Shown piece after piece: positions 15,830 to 23,178 of a stretch of 64,000 nt of DNA (its first letter is position 1; every line of letters begins with the position of its first letter). The notes beneath the pieces are model-generated. The model worked only from the letters and a program-made list of their open reading frames with translations. It made no database searches and had not been told where the DNA came from. Position numbers and translations under genes: made by a program. The stretch lies in NCBI RefSeq assembly GCF_000262465.1, contig NZ_CM001489.1:4407056-4471055 (forward strand), in the 5' to 3' direction. This DNA comes from Frankia sp. QA3 (lineage in GTDB: Bacteria > Actinomycetota > Actinomycetes > Frankiales > Frankiaceae).

Positions 15830-17092
15830 TCAGGCGAAGCCGGGCATCGGGAAGCCGCTGACCAGCTCGGTGACCTGCTCGCGCACGCGGCCGATCGTCG
15901 CGGTGTCGCCGGCGCCGGCGGCCTTGACGACATCGTCGATCCAGCCGGCCAGCACCGGCATGTGCGCCGTGGTCAGGCCTCGGGTGGTGATCGCCGCGGT
16001 GCCGAGCCGGATGCCGGAGGGGTCGAACGGCTTGCGCTTGTCGAAGGGCACCGCGTTGTAGTTCAGCTCGATCCCCGCGGCGTCGAGCGCTTTCGCCGCA
16101 GGCTTTCCGCCGATGTCCTTGCCGGTGAGGTCGATGAGGATGAGGTGGTTGTCGGTGCCCCCGGTGACCAGGTCGAACCCGCGCTCCACCAGCGCCTCGG
16201 CGAGGGCGCGGGCGTTCGCCACGACCGCGTGGGCGTAGTCGCTGAACGCGGGCGTCGCCGCCTCCCGCAGGGCGACCGCGATGGCCGCCGTGGTGTGGTT
16301 GTGCGGGCCCCCCTGCAGACCGGGGAAGACCGCCTTGTCCAGCGCTGTGGCGTGCTCGGCGTCGGAGAGAAGCATGGCCCCGCGCGGGCCGCGCAGCGTC
16401 TTGTGCGTGGTGGTCGAGATCACCGGGGCGTGGCCGACCGGGGAGGGGTGGGCACCGCCGGCGATCAGCCCGGCGATGTGCGCGATGTCGGCGACGAGCA
16501 CCGCCCCCACCTCGCGCGCGATCTCGGCGAAGGCCGGGAAGTCGATCGTCCGCGGGATCGCCGTCCCACCACAGAAGATGATCTTCGGCCGTTCGGCGCG
16601 GGCGAGGTCGCGCACCTCGTCCAGGTCGATCCGGCCGGTGTCCGCGCGCAGGCCGTAGCGGACGCTGCGGAACCACTTGCCGGTCGCGGACACGCTCCAG
16701 CCGTGCGTCAGGTGGCCGCCCATCGGCAGCGCCAGCCCCATGATCGTGTCACCGGGCTGGGCGAAGGCGAGGTAGACCGCCAGGTTCGCGGGCGAGCCGG
16801 AGTACGGCTGGACGTTGGCGTGCTCGACGCCGAACAGCGCCTTGGCCCGGTCGACGGCCAGCGTCTCGATCGGGTCGACGACCTGCTGGCCCTCGTAGTA
16901 GCGCCGGCCGACGTACCCCTCGGAGTACTTGTTGGTCAGGACGGACCCGGACGCCTCCAGCACCGCGGTGGAGACGTAGTTCTCCGAGGCGATCAGTCTG
17001 ATCGACGCGTGCTGGCGGGCGGCCTCGGCCTCGACGAGCCCGGCGAGCTCGGGATCGGCGACGGTGAGCTCGGGAAGCGGGGGATTATGCAT
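15830..17092 (-). CDS. glyA: Serine hydroxymethyltransferase
   Basis: A PLP enzyme that converts serine and THF to glycine and methylene-THF, the main source of one-carbon units. The product has 420 residues, normal length. Landmarks are IRLIASENYVS at the N-terminus, the GRRYYEG motif, and the PLP lysine in STTTHKTLRGPRG at about residue 230, followed by FPGLQGGPHNH. The ATG at 17092 has GGAGG 5 nt upstream. That Shine-Dalgarno is inside a stem directly after a ZTP-type riboswitch, so expression should rise when ZMP/ZTP signals folate shortage. The terminator follows the stop. In many actinobacteria glyA is not at this position between alr and the hydrolase. Confidence 0.97.
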   Translation of the reverse strand: MHNPPLPELTVADPELAGLVEAEAARQHASIRLIASENYVSTAVLEASGSVLTNKYSEGYVGRRYYEGQQVVDPIETLAVDRAKALFGVEHANVQPYSGSPANLAVYLAFAQPGDTIMGLALPMGGHLTHGWSVSATGKWFRSVRYGLRADTGRIDLDEVRDLARAERPKIIFCGGTAIPRTIDFPAFAEIAREVGAVLVADIAHIAGLIAGGAHPSPVGHAPVISTTTHKTLRGPRGAMLLSDAEHATALDKAVFPGLQGGPHNHTTAAIAVALREAATPAFSDYAHAVVANARALAEALVERGFDLVTGGTDNHLILIDLTGKDIGGKPAAKALDAAGIELNYNAVPFDKRKPFDPSGIRLGTAAITTRGLTTAHMPVLAGWIDDVVKAAGAGDTATIGRVREQVTELVSGFPMPGFA

Positions 17093-17097
17093 GCTGA

Positions 17098-17125
17098 CCT
17101 CCGGCAGGTCTCATCCAGCCGGAGG
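17098..17125 (-). promoter_or_regulatory. Shine-Dalgarno-masking stem of glyA
   Basis: CCTCCGGC (17098-17105, mRNA sense GCCGGAGG, containing the glyA ribosome binding site) pairs with 17118-17125 over 8 bp with a 12-nt loop. It directly abuts the riboswitch core and so looks like a translational expression platform. Confidence 0.7.
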
Positions 17126-17202
17126 CCCCCAGACGCGCGGCACCGATCCGCTCATCGCTCCCCGGTGGTCAGTTCCACCTCTGTGCGCCAGTCGCGACTC
17201 CC
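17124..17202 (-). ncRNA. ZTP (pfl) riboswitch upstream of glyA
   Basis: On the minus strand the leader contains GAGTCGCGACTGGCG, then a GGTGG/CCACC stem with loop AACTGA, then CGGGGAGCGATGAG, and after a variable linker CCGCGCGTCTGGGGG. These match, in order, the conserved blocks of the pfl motif that binds ZMP/ZTP. The family controls one-carbon and purine genes such as glyA, folD and purH. Boundaries are approximate. Confidence 0.85.
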
Positions 17203-17461
17203 AGCCCATTCTAGCCACCAAGCGACCCGCGTCCCACCGAGTCGGACGGACGGCCGCTGACGGGACCATCGGCCCTGGGCGGGCCGGCTTCGCGGGGCGG
17301 TGCCATGCCGGGCCCCGTGGTTTGGCGGTCTGCTGGCCGACGGCACGGCCGGGTCACATCCGGGCCGCCAGGCCGGGCCGGGCCGGGCACCGTCCCTTAC
17401 CGTGGAACGAGGCCGGGACGCCCGGCCGACCGGTGGGTGTTTCGTTGCGGAGGCGGAAATC

Positions 17462-17767
17462 GTGAAGCTGTCGTGGCGCAGGAGCAGGGACATGCCGGTG
17501 AACGCCGGTCGCGGCCTGACCGGCCCGGAGCGGGCCGCCGCGCTCGCGATGATCGACGAGTCCGAGCCGGAGCCGGAGCCCGCCGAGGCGGCGCCGGCCG
17601 CTCCCGGCCCGGTCATGCTGACGCTGACGACCCGCTCCAAGATCGAGCAGGCCGAGCGGGACGCCACCGAGGCCGCCGCCCGCCCGGTGCGCCGCCGGAT
17701 CGAGCGCGGCGCACTCGGCGGCAGCACCCCCACCGGCGGCGGCTGCTCCTCCGGCGGCTGCGGCTGA
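17462..17767 (+). CDS. Small hypothetical protein with Gly/Cys C-terminus
   Basis: A 101-residue product with GTG at 17462 and GGAGG about 10 nt upstream; the open frame extends upstream without support. The middle is acidic (ESEPEPEPAEAAPAA), then a helical basic part (SKIEQAERDATEAAARPVRR) follows. It ends GGGCSSGGCG, with two Cys in a glycine-rich tail. Such a tail could bind metal, be modified, or be a maturation signal; nothing here decides this. It diverges from the glyA riboswitch region and converges on alr. There is no family I recognise, so it could also be a chance ORF. Confidence 0.5.
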   Translation: MKLSWRRSRDMPVNAGRGLTGPERAAALAMIDESEPEPEPAEAAPAAPGPVMLTLTTRSKIEQAERDATEAAARPVRRRIERGALGGSTPTGGGCSSGGCG

Positions 17768-17774
17768 TCCCGCC

Positions 17775-17799
17775 GCCGGCCCTTTCGTCCCGGGCCGGC
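17775..17799. terminator. Bidirectional terminator between small ORF and alr
   Basis: GCCGGCCC (17775-17782) pairs with GGGCCGGC (17792-17799) around a 9-nt loop between two convergent genes. Confidence 0.6.
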
Positions 17800-17864
17800 T
17801 GGTCCCGGCAGGTCCCGACGCCCGTCGACGGGCGCGAGAACCGGCCTGGCCGTCGCCTCGGACG

Positions 17865-19028
17865 CTAGAGGTAGACGCGCGGGACGCGCCCGCCGATCCG
17901 GGTGACGATCTCGTAGTTGATGGTGCCCAGCGCCGCGGCCCAGTCGTCCGCGGTCGGCTCCCCGCGGTCGCCCGGACCGAACAGCACCGCCTCGTCGCCC
18001 GCGACCACCTCGTCGTCCCCGACGTCGAGGACGAACTGGTCCATGCAGACGGTGCCGGCGATGCGCCGCCGGCGGCCGCCGAACAGCACCTCCCCGGTGT
18101 TCGTGGCGGCCCGGGGGATGCCGTCTGCGTAGCCCAGCGGTACCAGGGCGAGCGTCGTCTCCCGCGCCGTGGTGTAGCGGTGGGCATAGGACACACCCGT
18201 GCCGGCCGGCACCCGCTTGACCAGCGCGGCATGGCTGACCAACGTCATCGCCGGCCGCAGGCCGAACTGCGCGGACGTGCCGACCTCCGGGCCGGGCGAG
18301 AGCCCGTAGACGGACACCCCGGGCCGCACCAGGTCGAAATGGGCCTCGGGGCTGACCAGGGTGGCCGCGGAGTTCGCCAGATGCCGCACGGTCGGTGTCA
18401 GCCCTGCCTTCTCCGCGATGTCGACGGCGTCCCGGAACGCCCCGATCTGGGCCTGCACCGTCGGGTGCCCGGGGGCGTCGGCGAACGCGAAGTGACTCCA
18501 CACCCCGAACGCCTCGATCACGCCCTCGGCCTGCAGCGCCGCGGCCAGGTCACACAATCCCGGCCAGTCGCCGGGCATCGCCCCCGCCCGGCCGAGGCCG
18601 GTGTCCGCCTTGAGGTGCACCCGGGCCGGCCGGCCGGCCTGCCGCGCGGCCGCCGCGATCTCCGTGAGGGTCCAGGGCGCGGACGCCGACACGTCGATGC
18701 CGGCCACGATCGCCTCGGCGAAACGCTCGCCGGGCGTGGCGAGCCAGCACAGCACCGGCACGGTGATCCCGGCCGCGCGCAGCGCGAGCGCCTCCTCCAG
18801 GACCGCCGTGCCGAGCCAGCTCGCCCCTCCGTCGAGTGCGGCCCGGGCGCAGGGGATCATGCCGTGGCCGTACCCGTCGGCCTTCACGACGGCCATGGTG
18901 GCGGCGTCGCCGGCGCGGGCCGCGAGAGCGGCCACCGAGTCACGGACCGCGTCGAGCTCGACCGCGGCATACGTTCGGGGTTCGCTCCTGGCCGACGCCT
19001 CGGTCCCCTGCACGGTCATGGTGGTCAC
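17865..19028 (-). CDS. alr: Alanine racemase
   Basis: A PLP-dependent racemase that supplies D-alanine for peptidoglycan. It has 387 residues. The PLP lysine is K49 in AVVKADGYGHG, the second catalytic base Tyr lies in GVSYAHRYTT, and the PLP-site RPGVSVYGLSP and CMDQFVLDVG are present. The GTG at 19028 begins one nucleotide after the stop of the NAD(P)HX repair gene, so the two are coupled. A terminator and a convergent ORF follow. Together with acpS and the repair gene it forms the common actinobacterial acpS-nnr-alr unit. Confidence 0.97.
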   Translation of the reverse strand: MTTMTVQGTEASARSEPRTYAAVELDAVRDSVAALAARAGDAATMAVVKADGYGHGMIPCARAALDGGASWLGTAVLEEALALRAAGITVPVLCWLATPGERFAEAIVAGIDVSASAPWTLTEIAAAARQAGRPARVHLKADTGLGRAGAMPGDWPGLCDLAAALQAEGVIEAFGVWSHFAFADAPGHPTVQAQIGAFRDAVDIAEKAGLTPTVRHLANSAATLVSPEAHFDLVRPGVSVYGLSPGPEVGTSAQFGLRPAMTLVSHAALVKRVPAGTGVSYAHRYTTARETTLALVPLGYADGIPRAATNTGEVLFGGRRRRIAGTVCMDQFVLDVGDDEVVAGDEAVLFGPGDRGEPTADDWAAALGTINYEIVTRIGGRVPRVYL

Positions 19029-19029
19029 G

Positions 19030-20634
19030 CTACCCGCTGTGACCGCCGCCCGGAGCCAGCAAGTCGGTGATGACCCGGGTCAGCAGGTCGGGCAGGTCGC
19101 CGGCGGCGAGCGGCACGGCGGCCCGCTCGGCGGCGCGGCCGTGCAGGTACGCCCCGACGGCCCCGGCACCGGCGGCGGGCAGCCCGGCGGCGAGCAGCGA
19201 GCCGATCAGGCCGGTCAGGACGTCTCCGGTGCCGGCGGTGCCCAGCCACCCGGAACCGTTCGTGTTCACCCAGGCCACCCCGGCCGGTTCCACGATCAGG
19301 GTGCGGGTGCCCTTGAGCAGGATCACCACACCGGTCGCCGCGGCGGCCCGCCGGACAGTGGCGAGGCGGTCGGCGGCAAGGTCATCCGCCGTGCGGGCGG
19401 GATCCCAACCCAGGGCGGCCGCGGTGAACCGGCCGAACTCGCCCTCGTGCGGGGTGACGAGAACCGGCGCGCCCCGCCCGCGCAGCGCCGCGGAATCGGC
19501 CGCGAGGATCTCCGCCAGCGGGTCGATGGCGCCCGCGTCGACCACGACCGGCAGGTCGGTCCCGAGCAGTGCGGCCACCAGCTCCCGGACCGGCGGCCCC
19601 GGGTCCAGACCCGGGCCGATCGCCCAGGCCTGGACCCGGCCGGCGGCGAGCATGGCCACGCGGTCCCCCGCCCGGATGGCGGTCACCACCGCCTCGGGGT
19701 GCGCCAGCCGGACGAAGTCCCCCGCCCGGCTGGCGACCACCTTCCCTGACCCGTCGGCGGTCGCGTCGGCGTCAGGCGCCTCGGGCACGGCATGGCCCGC
19801 GGGCACGGCATGGCCCTCGGTCACCACCCGCAGGTAGCCGGCGCCACCGCGCAGCGCCCCGCCGACCGCGAGCACGGCGGCGCCCGGGTAGGCGTCGCTG
19901 CCCGCGACAAGGCCGAGGACCCCCCGGCGATACTTGGACGACTCCGGGCCCGGCACCGGGAACATCGCGGCGATGTCGGCGTCGTCGAGCGCCCGCAGGT
20001 CCGGCTCGGGCAGTTCCAGGCCGATGTCGACCAGCTCCACGGGTCCGGTGTGAGCAGCGCCCGGCATCAGCCACAGGCCACGCTTGTAGGTGCCGAACGT
20101 GACGGTGGCACTGGCCCGCACGGCGGCGCCGGTGACGGCGCCGGTGTCCGCGTCGACGCCGCTGGGGACGTCGACCGCCACGGTGCGCTCGGGGGGCGCG
20201 AGGGCCGCCAGCCGGGCGTGGTCCGCCCGCAGGCCGCCGCGGCCACCGATGCCGAGCAACCCGTCCAGGACGAGGTCGGCCTGGCCGAACAACCCGCGCA
20301 GCGTCTCGTCGTCGGGGGCCGGGGCGGGGCCGTGCAACCTGCCACCGGCGGCGAGCAGGGCGGCGCTGCCCTCCGGGTGGGCACGGCCGGGTGCGACCGC
20401 ATCGACCCGGGCGCCCCGCGCGGCCAGGCGCGCGCCGGCCCACAGGGCGTCGCCGCCGTTGTCACCGCCCCCGGCGAGCACGACGATCCGGGCGCCATAG
20501 ACCCGGCCGAGGCGGCGGGCGACATGGGCAACCAGCCCGTACACCGCGCGTTGCATGAGGGTGCCGGGCGGCAACGAGGCGAGCAGCACCGCCTCGGCGT
20601 CCCGGATCTGGGTGACCGTGTGCGCGTTCCGCAT
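19030..20634 (-). CDS. nnr: Bifunctional NAD(P)HX epimerase / ADP-dependent NAD(P)HX dehydratase
   Basis: It repairs hydrated NADH and NADPH. The N-terminal YjeF_N-type epimerase (about residues 1-210) shows VLAGGGDNGGDALWAG and VDVPSGVDADTG. The C-terminal ribokinase-fold dehydratase (about 225-530) shows VTPHEGEFGRF, the LLKGTRTLI strand and the nucleotide loop GTAGTGDVLTG. The product has 534 residues from ATG 20634; a longer frame upstream lacks family similarity. A small duplicated GHAVP motif followed by an acidic insertion lies in the dehydratase domain. It is followed by alr after 1 nt and preceded by acpS. Confidence 0.95.
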   Translation of the reverse strand: MRNAHTVTQIRDAEAVLLASLPPGTLMQRAVYGLVAHVARRLGRVYGARIVVLAGGGDNGGDALWAGARLAARGARVDAVAPGRAHPEGSAALLAAGGRLHGPAPAPDDETLRGLFGQADLVLDGLLGIGGRGGLRADHARLAALAPPERTVAVDVPSGVDADTGAVTGAAVRASATVTFGTYKRGLWLMPGAAHTGPVELVDIGLELPEPDLRALDDADIAAMFPVPGPESSKYRRGVLGLVAGSDAYPGAAVLAVGGALRGGAGYLRVVTEGHAVPAGHAVPEAPDADATADGSGKVVASRAGDFVRLAHPEAVVTAIRAGDRVAMLAAGRVQAWAIGPGLDPGPPVRELVAALLGTDLPVVVDAGAIDPLAEILAADSAALRGRGAPVLVTPHEGEFGRFTAAALGWDPARTADDLAADRLATVRRAAAATGVVILLKGTRTLIVEPAGVAWVNTNGSGWLGTAGTGDVLTGLIGSLLAAGLPAAGAGAVGAYLHGRAAERAAVPLAAGDLPDLLTRVITDLLAPGGGHSG

Positions 20635-20731
20635 GCCGCCATGCTGCCCCGCGCCGAGCGGCCGATGCCGCAGGATCCCCGAGGCCACGCAGGCCGGCAC
20701 GCCCGGGAGGCTGGCCGCGGGTGATCGCCGG

Positions 20732-21088
20732 TCAGCTCTCGGCGACGACCATCGCGATGGCTACCCCGCCATCGTGGGTGAGGGACAGATGCCAGGAGGC
20801 GATGTCGAGCCGCGCCGCCGCGGCTGCCACGGTGCCGCGGATCCGCAGCGACGGCCGCCCACCCGAGCCCAGGACGACCTCGGCGTCGTGCCACTCCAGG
20901 CCGGGCGGCGCCCCGAGCACCTTCGCCACGGCCTCCTTCGCCGCGAACCGGGCGGCCAGCCGCTCCGGTCGGGCCAGGCCGCGTTCCGCCGGGGTGAACA
21001 GGCGCATCGCGATGCCCGGCGTTCGGGACAGCGTCGCGGCGAAGCGGTCTACGTCCACCACGTCGACGCCGACACCCACCACCGCCAT
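20732..21088 (-). CDS. acpS: Holo-[acyl-carrier-protein] synthase
   Basis: It transfers phosphopantetheine from CoA to acyl carrier protein, needed for fatty acid synthesis. The length of 118 residues is normal. The Mg-binding GVGVDVVDVDRF is at the N-terminus and the second acid is in RFAAKEAVAKVLG. The end HLSLTHDGGVAIAMVV is typical. The ATG at 21088 fits the family start. It is first in the acpS-nnr-alr unit, downstream of a strong terminator that isolates it from the PadR gene. Confidence 0.95.
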   Translation of the reverse strand: MAVVGVGVDVVDVDRFAATLSRTPGIAMRLFTPAERGLARPERLAARFAAKEAVAKVLGAPPGLEWHDAEVVLGSGGRPSLRIRGTVAAAAARLDIASWHLSLTHDGGVAIAMVVAES

Positions 21089-21177
21089 CGGGCAAGCGTC
21101 CCATACCGGCGCGCCGACCCATGGCCGAGCATGCGCGCGCCCCCTCGCGGCGCCCCGGCCGCGCCGCCACCGGGCGC

Positions 21178-21215
21178 ACCCCTTCGGATCAGGGCGTCGC
21201 CCTGCCCGAAGGGGT
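21178..21215 (-). terminator. Terminator after padR-type gene
   Basis: ACCCCTTCGG (21178-21187) pairs perfectly with CCGAAGGGGT (21206-21215), with a nested AGGGC/GCCCT stem. It lies 50 nt after the PadR stop and before acpS. Confidence 0.8.
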
Positions 21216-21264
21216 GGCATGCCGGCGGAGCCGGGCCTGCGGGCCCGGCGGGACCCGGCCAGGT

Positions 21265-22164
21265 TCAGGGCTTCGCGTCCCAGCCCGGCGCGACACCGTC
21301 GTCCTCCCCGGCGCTGTCCTCCCCGGCGCCGTCATTCCCGGCGGTGTCGGTCTTCCCGGCGGTGTCGGTCTTCCCGGTGGCCGCCGGCTCGCCCTCGTCG
21401 CCGGCGAGGATGCGGTAGAGGCTGCGGCGGGTCTCGGTGAGCAGGGACCGGGCGGCGGCAATCTGCGCGTCGTCCCCGGCCTGGGCGACCTGGACGACCG
21501 CCGCACCTACCGCGAAGGCCAGGGAGCGCAGACTGGTCAGCTCGTCGTCGGCGCTGGCCGCGGCGGTCTCCCAGGGCTTGCGCTGCCCCGCCCGGGACTC
21601 GACGTGGGCCCGGCCGGCGTCGGTGAGGTGGAAGACCCGCCTACCCTCCGCCTCCTGCGCGCGCACGAGGCCCTCGTCGGCGAGCAGGGACAGCACCGGG
21701 TACACGGACCCGGGGCTCGGCCGCCAGGTGCCGCCGCTGCGCTCGGCCAGCTCGCGGATCATCTGGTAGCCGTGCATCGGCTGCTCGGCAAGCAGGGCCA
21801 GCAACGCCTCGCGGACGTCACCGCGGCCCACCCGCGGCCCACGGCCGAAACCCCCCGGACCGCCGAAGCCCGGACCGAACCCGGGACCCGGGAAGCCGGC
21901 GAACGGCGGCCAGCCCGGACCGCCCCGGCGCCCGCGCGGCCGGCCCTCGCCGGGCCCGCCGTGCTCACGCCGCCCGCCGCCATGTCCGCCGCGCGCCGTG
22001 TGGCTGGTGTGGTCGCGGGCCGCCGAGTCCTTCGTCCCGCAGCCACGGGCCTCGCGCTCCGCCCAGCCGGCCATCGTCTCGAAGAACTCCGACAGCCTCG
22101 CGGGATCGAACCCCGTTGCGCGCCCCCATCGGCCCCAGGGGCCTGGTATCGCTTGGGATGTCAT
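21265..22164 (-). CDS. PadR family transcriptional regulator
   Basis: A 299-residue regulator. The winged-helix PadR domain spans about residues 115-190: DVREALLALLAEQPMHGYQMIRELAERSGG, then PSPGSVYPVLSLLADEGLV, then a wing with RRVFHLTDAGR. The N-terminal 110 residues are unusual, ending in a Gly/Pro/Phe-rich stretch (GFPGPGFGPGFGG). The C-terminus has a helical part and then a TDTAGKTDTAG repeat. The ATG at 22164 has GGAAAGG upstream. It is divergent from the SWIM gene, with a symmetric CGATATATCG site between them, so autoregulation is likely. The effector is unknown. Confidence 0.92.
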   Translation of the reverse strand: MTSQAIPGPWGRWGRATGFDPARLSEFFETMAGWAEREARGCGTKDSAARDHTSHTARGGHGGGRREHGGPGEGRPRGRRGGPGWPPFAGFPGPGFGPGFGGPGGFGRGPRVGRGDVREALLALLAEQPMHGYQMIRELAERSGGTWRPSPGSVYPVLSLLADEGLVRAQEAEGRRVFHLTDAGRAHVESRAGQRKPWETAAASADDELTSLRSLAFAVGAAVVQVAQAGDDAQIAAARSLLTETRRSLYRILAGDEGEPAATGKTDTAGKTDTAGNDGAGEDSAGEDDGVAPGWDAKP

Positions 22165-22229
22165 GATCCTTTCCTTTCATGTCCATGGACGACCAACAGA
22201 GGTCGCCCGCACGCCATCACGTACGCTCA

Positions 22230-22239
22230 CGATATATCG
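22230..22239. promoter_or_regulatory. Putative PadR operator
   Basis: CGATATATCG is a perfect palindrome, within the near-perfect 16-mer TCACGATATATCGCGA, in the divergent spacer. AT-rich dyads of the ATAT type are common PadR sites. It could also overlap the -10 of the padR-type gene. Confidence 0.55.
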
Positions 22240-22323
22240 CGATGCTACGAACGACAAGATGGCCTGGGCGATGCCCTGGACCTGGCCGGTACGATCGGCG
22301 CTCGCATTCCGTAGGATTAGCTC

Positions 22324-22899
22324 GTGATCATTTCTGTGTCCGGAGAGAACGGGCACGGCGGGGACGCCGTCACCCCGCTCGAAGCAGCTTTCGAGGAACG
22401 TGCCTGCGCGCAGCGCGCGGGTACCGACGTGTTCATCGAAGGGGTGAACCTGGCGCTGCTCGGCCGCGTCGAGCAGCTCCGCATCCGCCCCACGAACGCG
22501 TCGGGCACGGTCGACGACGACGGGCCGCACGAGGTCCGCCTGGAGGCGGCCGACGACGGGCCGCGCACCGGCTGCACGTGTCCCGAGGGCGCAACCGGCT
22601 CGTTCTGCCGCCACGCGGTCGCCGTCGCCCTGGTCGCCACCGGCTCGGCGGGCCTCGCCGAGGACGACGAGGACGCCGACGACGATGAGGACAACGGCGG
22701 GATCATCGGTGAGGGCTCACTGTTCACCGACGACCCGGTACACGCCGCGATGCGGGTGTTTCTCAGCCGCGTCCCCCGCGCCGAGCTCGTGGAGACCCTG
22801 CTCGACGCCGCGGACGACAACGAGGCGGTCGCCGACGCCCTCTGGGAGGCCACGGTTGCCTGGCACGGCCGCCAGCACGGCGCCGCCCCCTCAGCCTGA
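22324..22899 (+). CDS. SWIM zinc finger protein
   Basis: A 191-residue protein with a SWIM domain: C84-x-C86-x8-C95-x-H97 (CTCPEGATGSFCRH). SWIM fingers bind DNA or proteins, often with helicases. The GTG at 22324 has AGGAT 9 nt upstream; GTG at 22336 is an alternative. The N-terminal half looks like the usual SWIM leader (ERACAQRAGTDVFIEG). A run of Asp/Glu follows the finger (DDEDADDDED). The C-terminal helical part (AAMRVFLSRVPRAELVETLLDAA) resembles that of standalone actinobacterial SWIM proteins. It is not next to a helicase here. The precise role is unknown. Confidence 0.9.
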   Translation: MIISVSGENGHGGDAVTPLEAAFEERACAQRAGTDVFIEGVNLALLGRVEQLRIRPTNASGTVDDDGPHEVRLEAADDGPRTGCTCPEGATGSFCRHAVAVALVATGSAGLAEDDEDADDDEDNGGIIGEGSLFTDDPVHAAMRVFLSRVPRAELVETLLDAADDNEAVADALWEATVAWHGRQHGAAPSA

Positions 22900-22919
22900 C
22901 CCCCCTCCGCCCAGCAGGC

Positions 22920-23160
22920 GATCTGACGGAAAGCGGCAGCCACCCCGAGGCCAGGGGCCCCCGCGAAGCGCCGAAGGCCCCCCGCCCCACCCAGAAAGAT
23001 CGCCGAAGGCGATCTGACGGAAAGCGGCAGCCACCCCAAGGCCAGGGGCCCCCGCGAAGCGCCGAAGGCCCCCCGCCCCACCCAGAAAGATCGCCGAAGG
23101 CGATCTGACGGAAAGCGGCAGCCACCCCGAGGCCAGGGGCCCCCGCGAAGCGCCGAAGGC
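22920..23160. repeat. 91-bp tandem repeat, 2.65 copies
   Basis: Copies start with GATCTGACGG at 22920, 23011 and 23102; the third stops at about 23160. Copies differ by one base (CCCCGAGG or CCCCAAGG). Each junction contains AGATCGCC-gaa-GGCGATCT, a perfect 8-bp hairpin. At the end of copy three a similar GAAGCGCC-gaa-GGCGCTTC hairpin forms. The array fills the gap between the convergent SWIM gene and glmS. Confidence 0.95.
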
Positions 23161-23170
23161 GCTTCACGGG
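23148..23170. terminator. Hairpin at end of repeat array, downstream of glmS
   Basis: GAAGCGCC-gaa-GGCGCTTC lies within 23 nt of the glmS stop and faces the SWIM gene. It probably serves as a terminator for either direction. Confidence 0.5.
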
Positions 23171-23178
23171 GTAAGGCC

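Noticed and set aside
22920..23160. CRISPR array
   Set aside because: The 91-bp units are contiguous, with no unique spacers and no cas genes nearby; it is a plain tandem repeat.
23081..23167. Minus-strand ORFs with repeated GGLRRFAGAPGLG-like translations
   Set aside because: They are readings of the 91-bp DNA repeat and change frame between copies; no start signal supports them.
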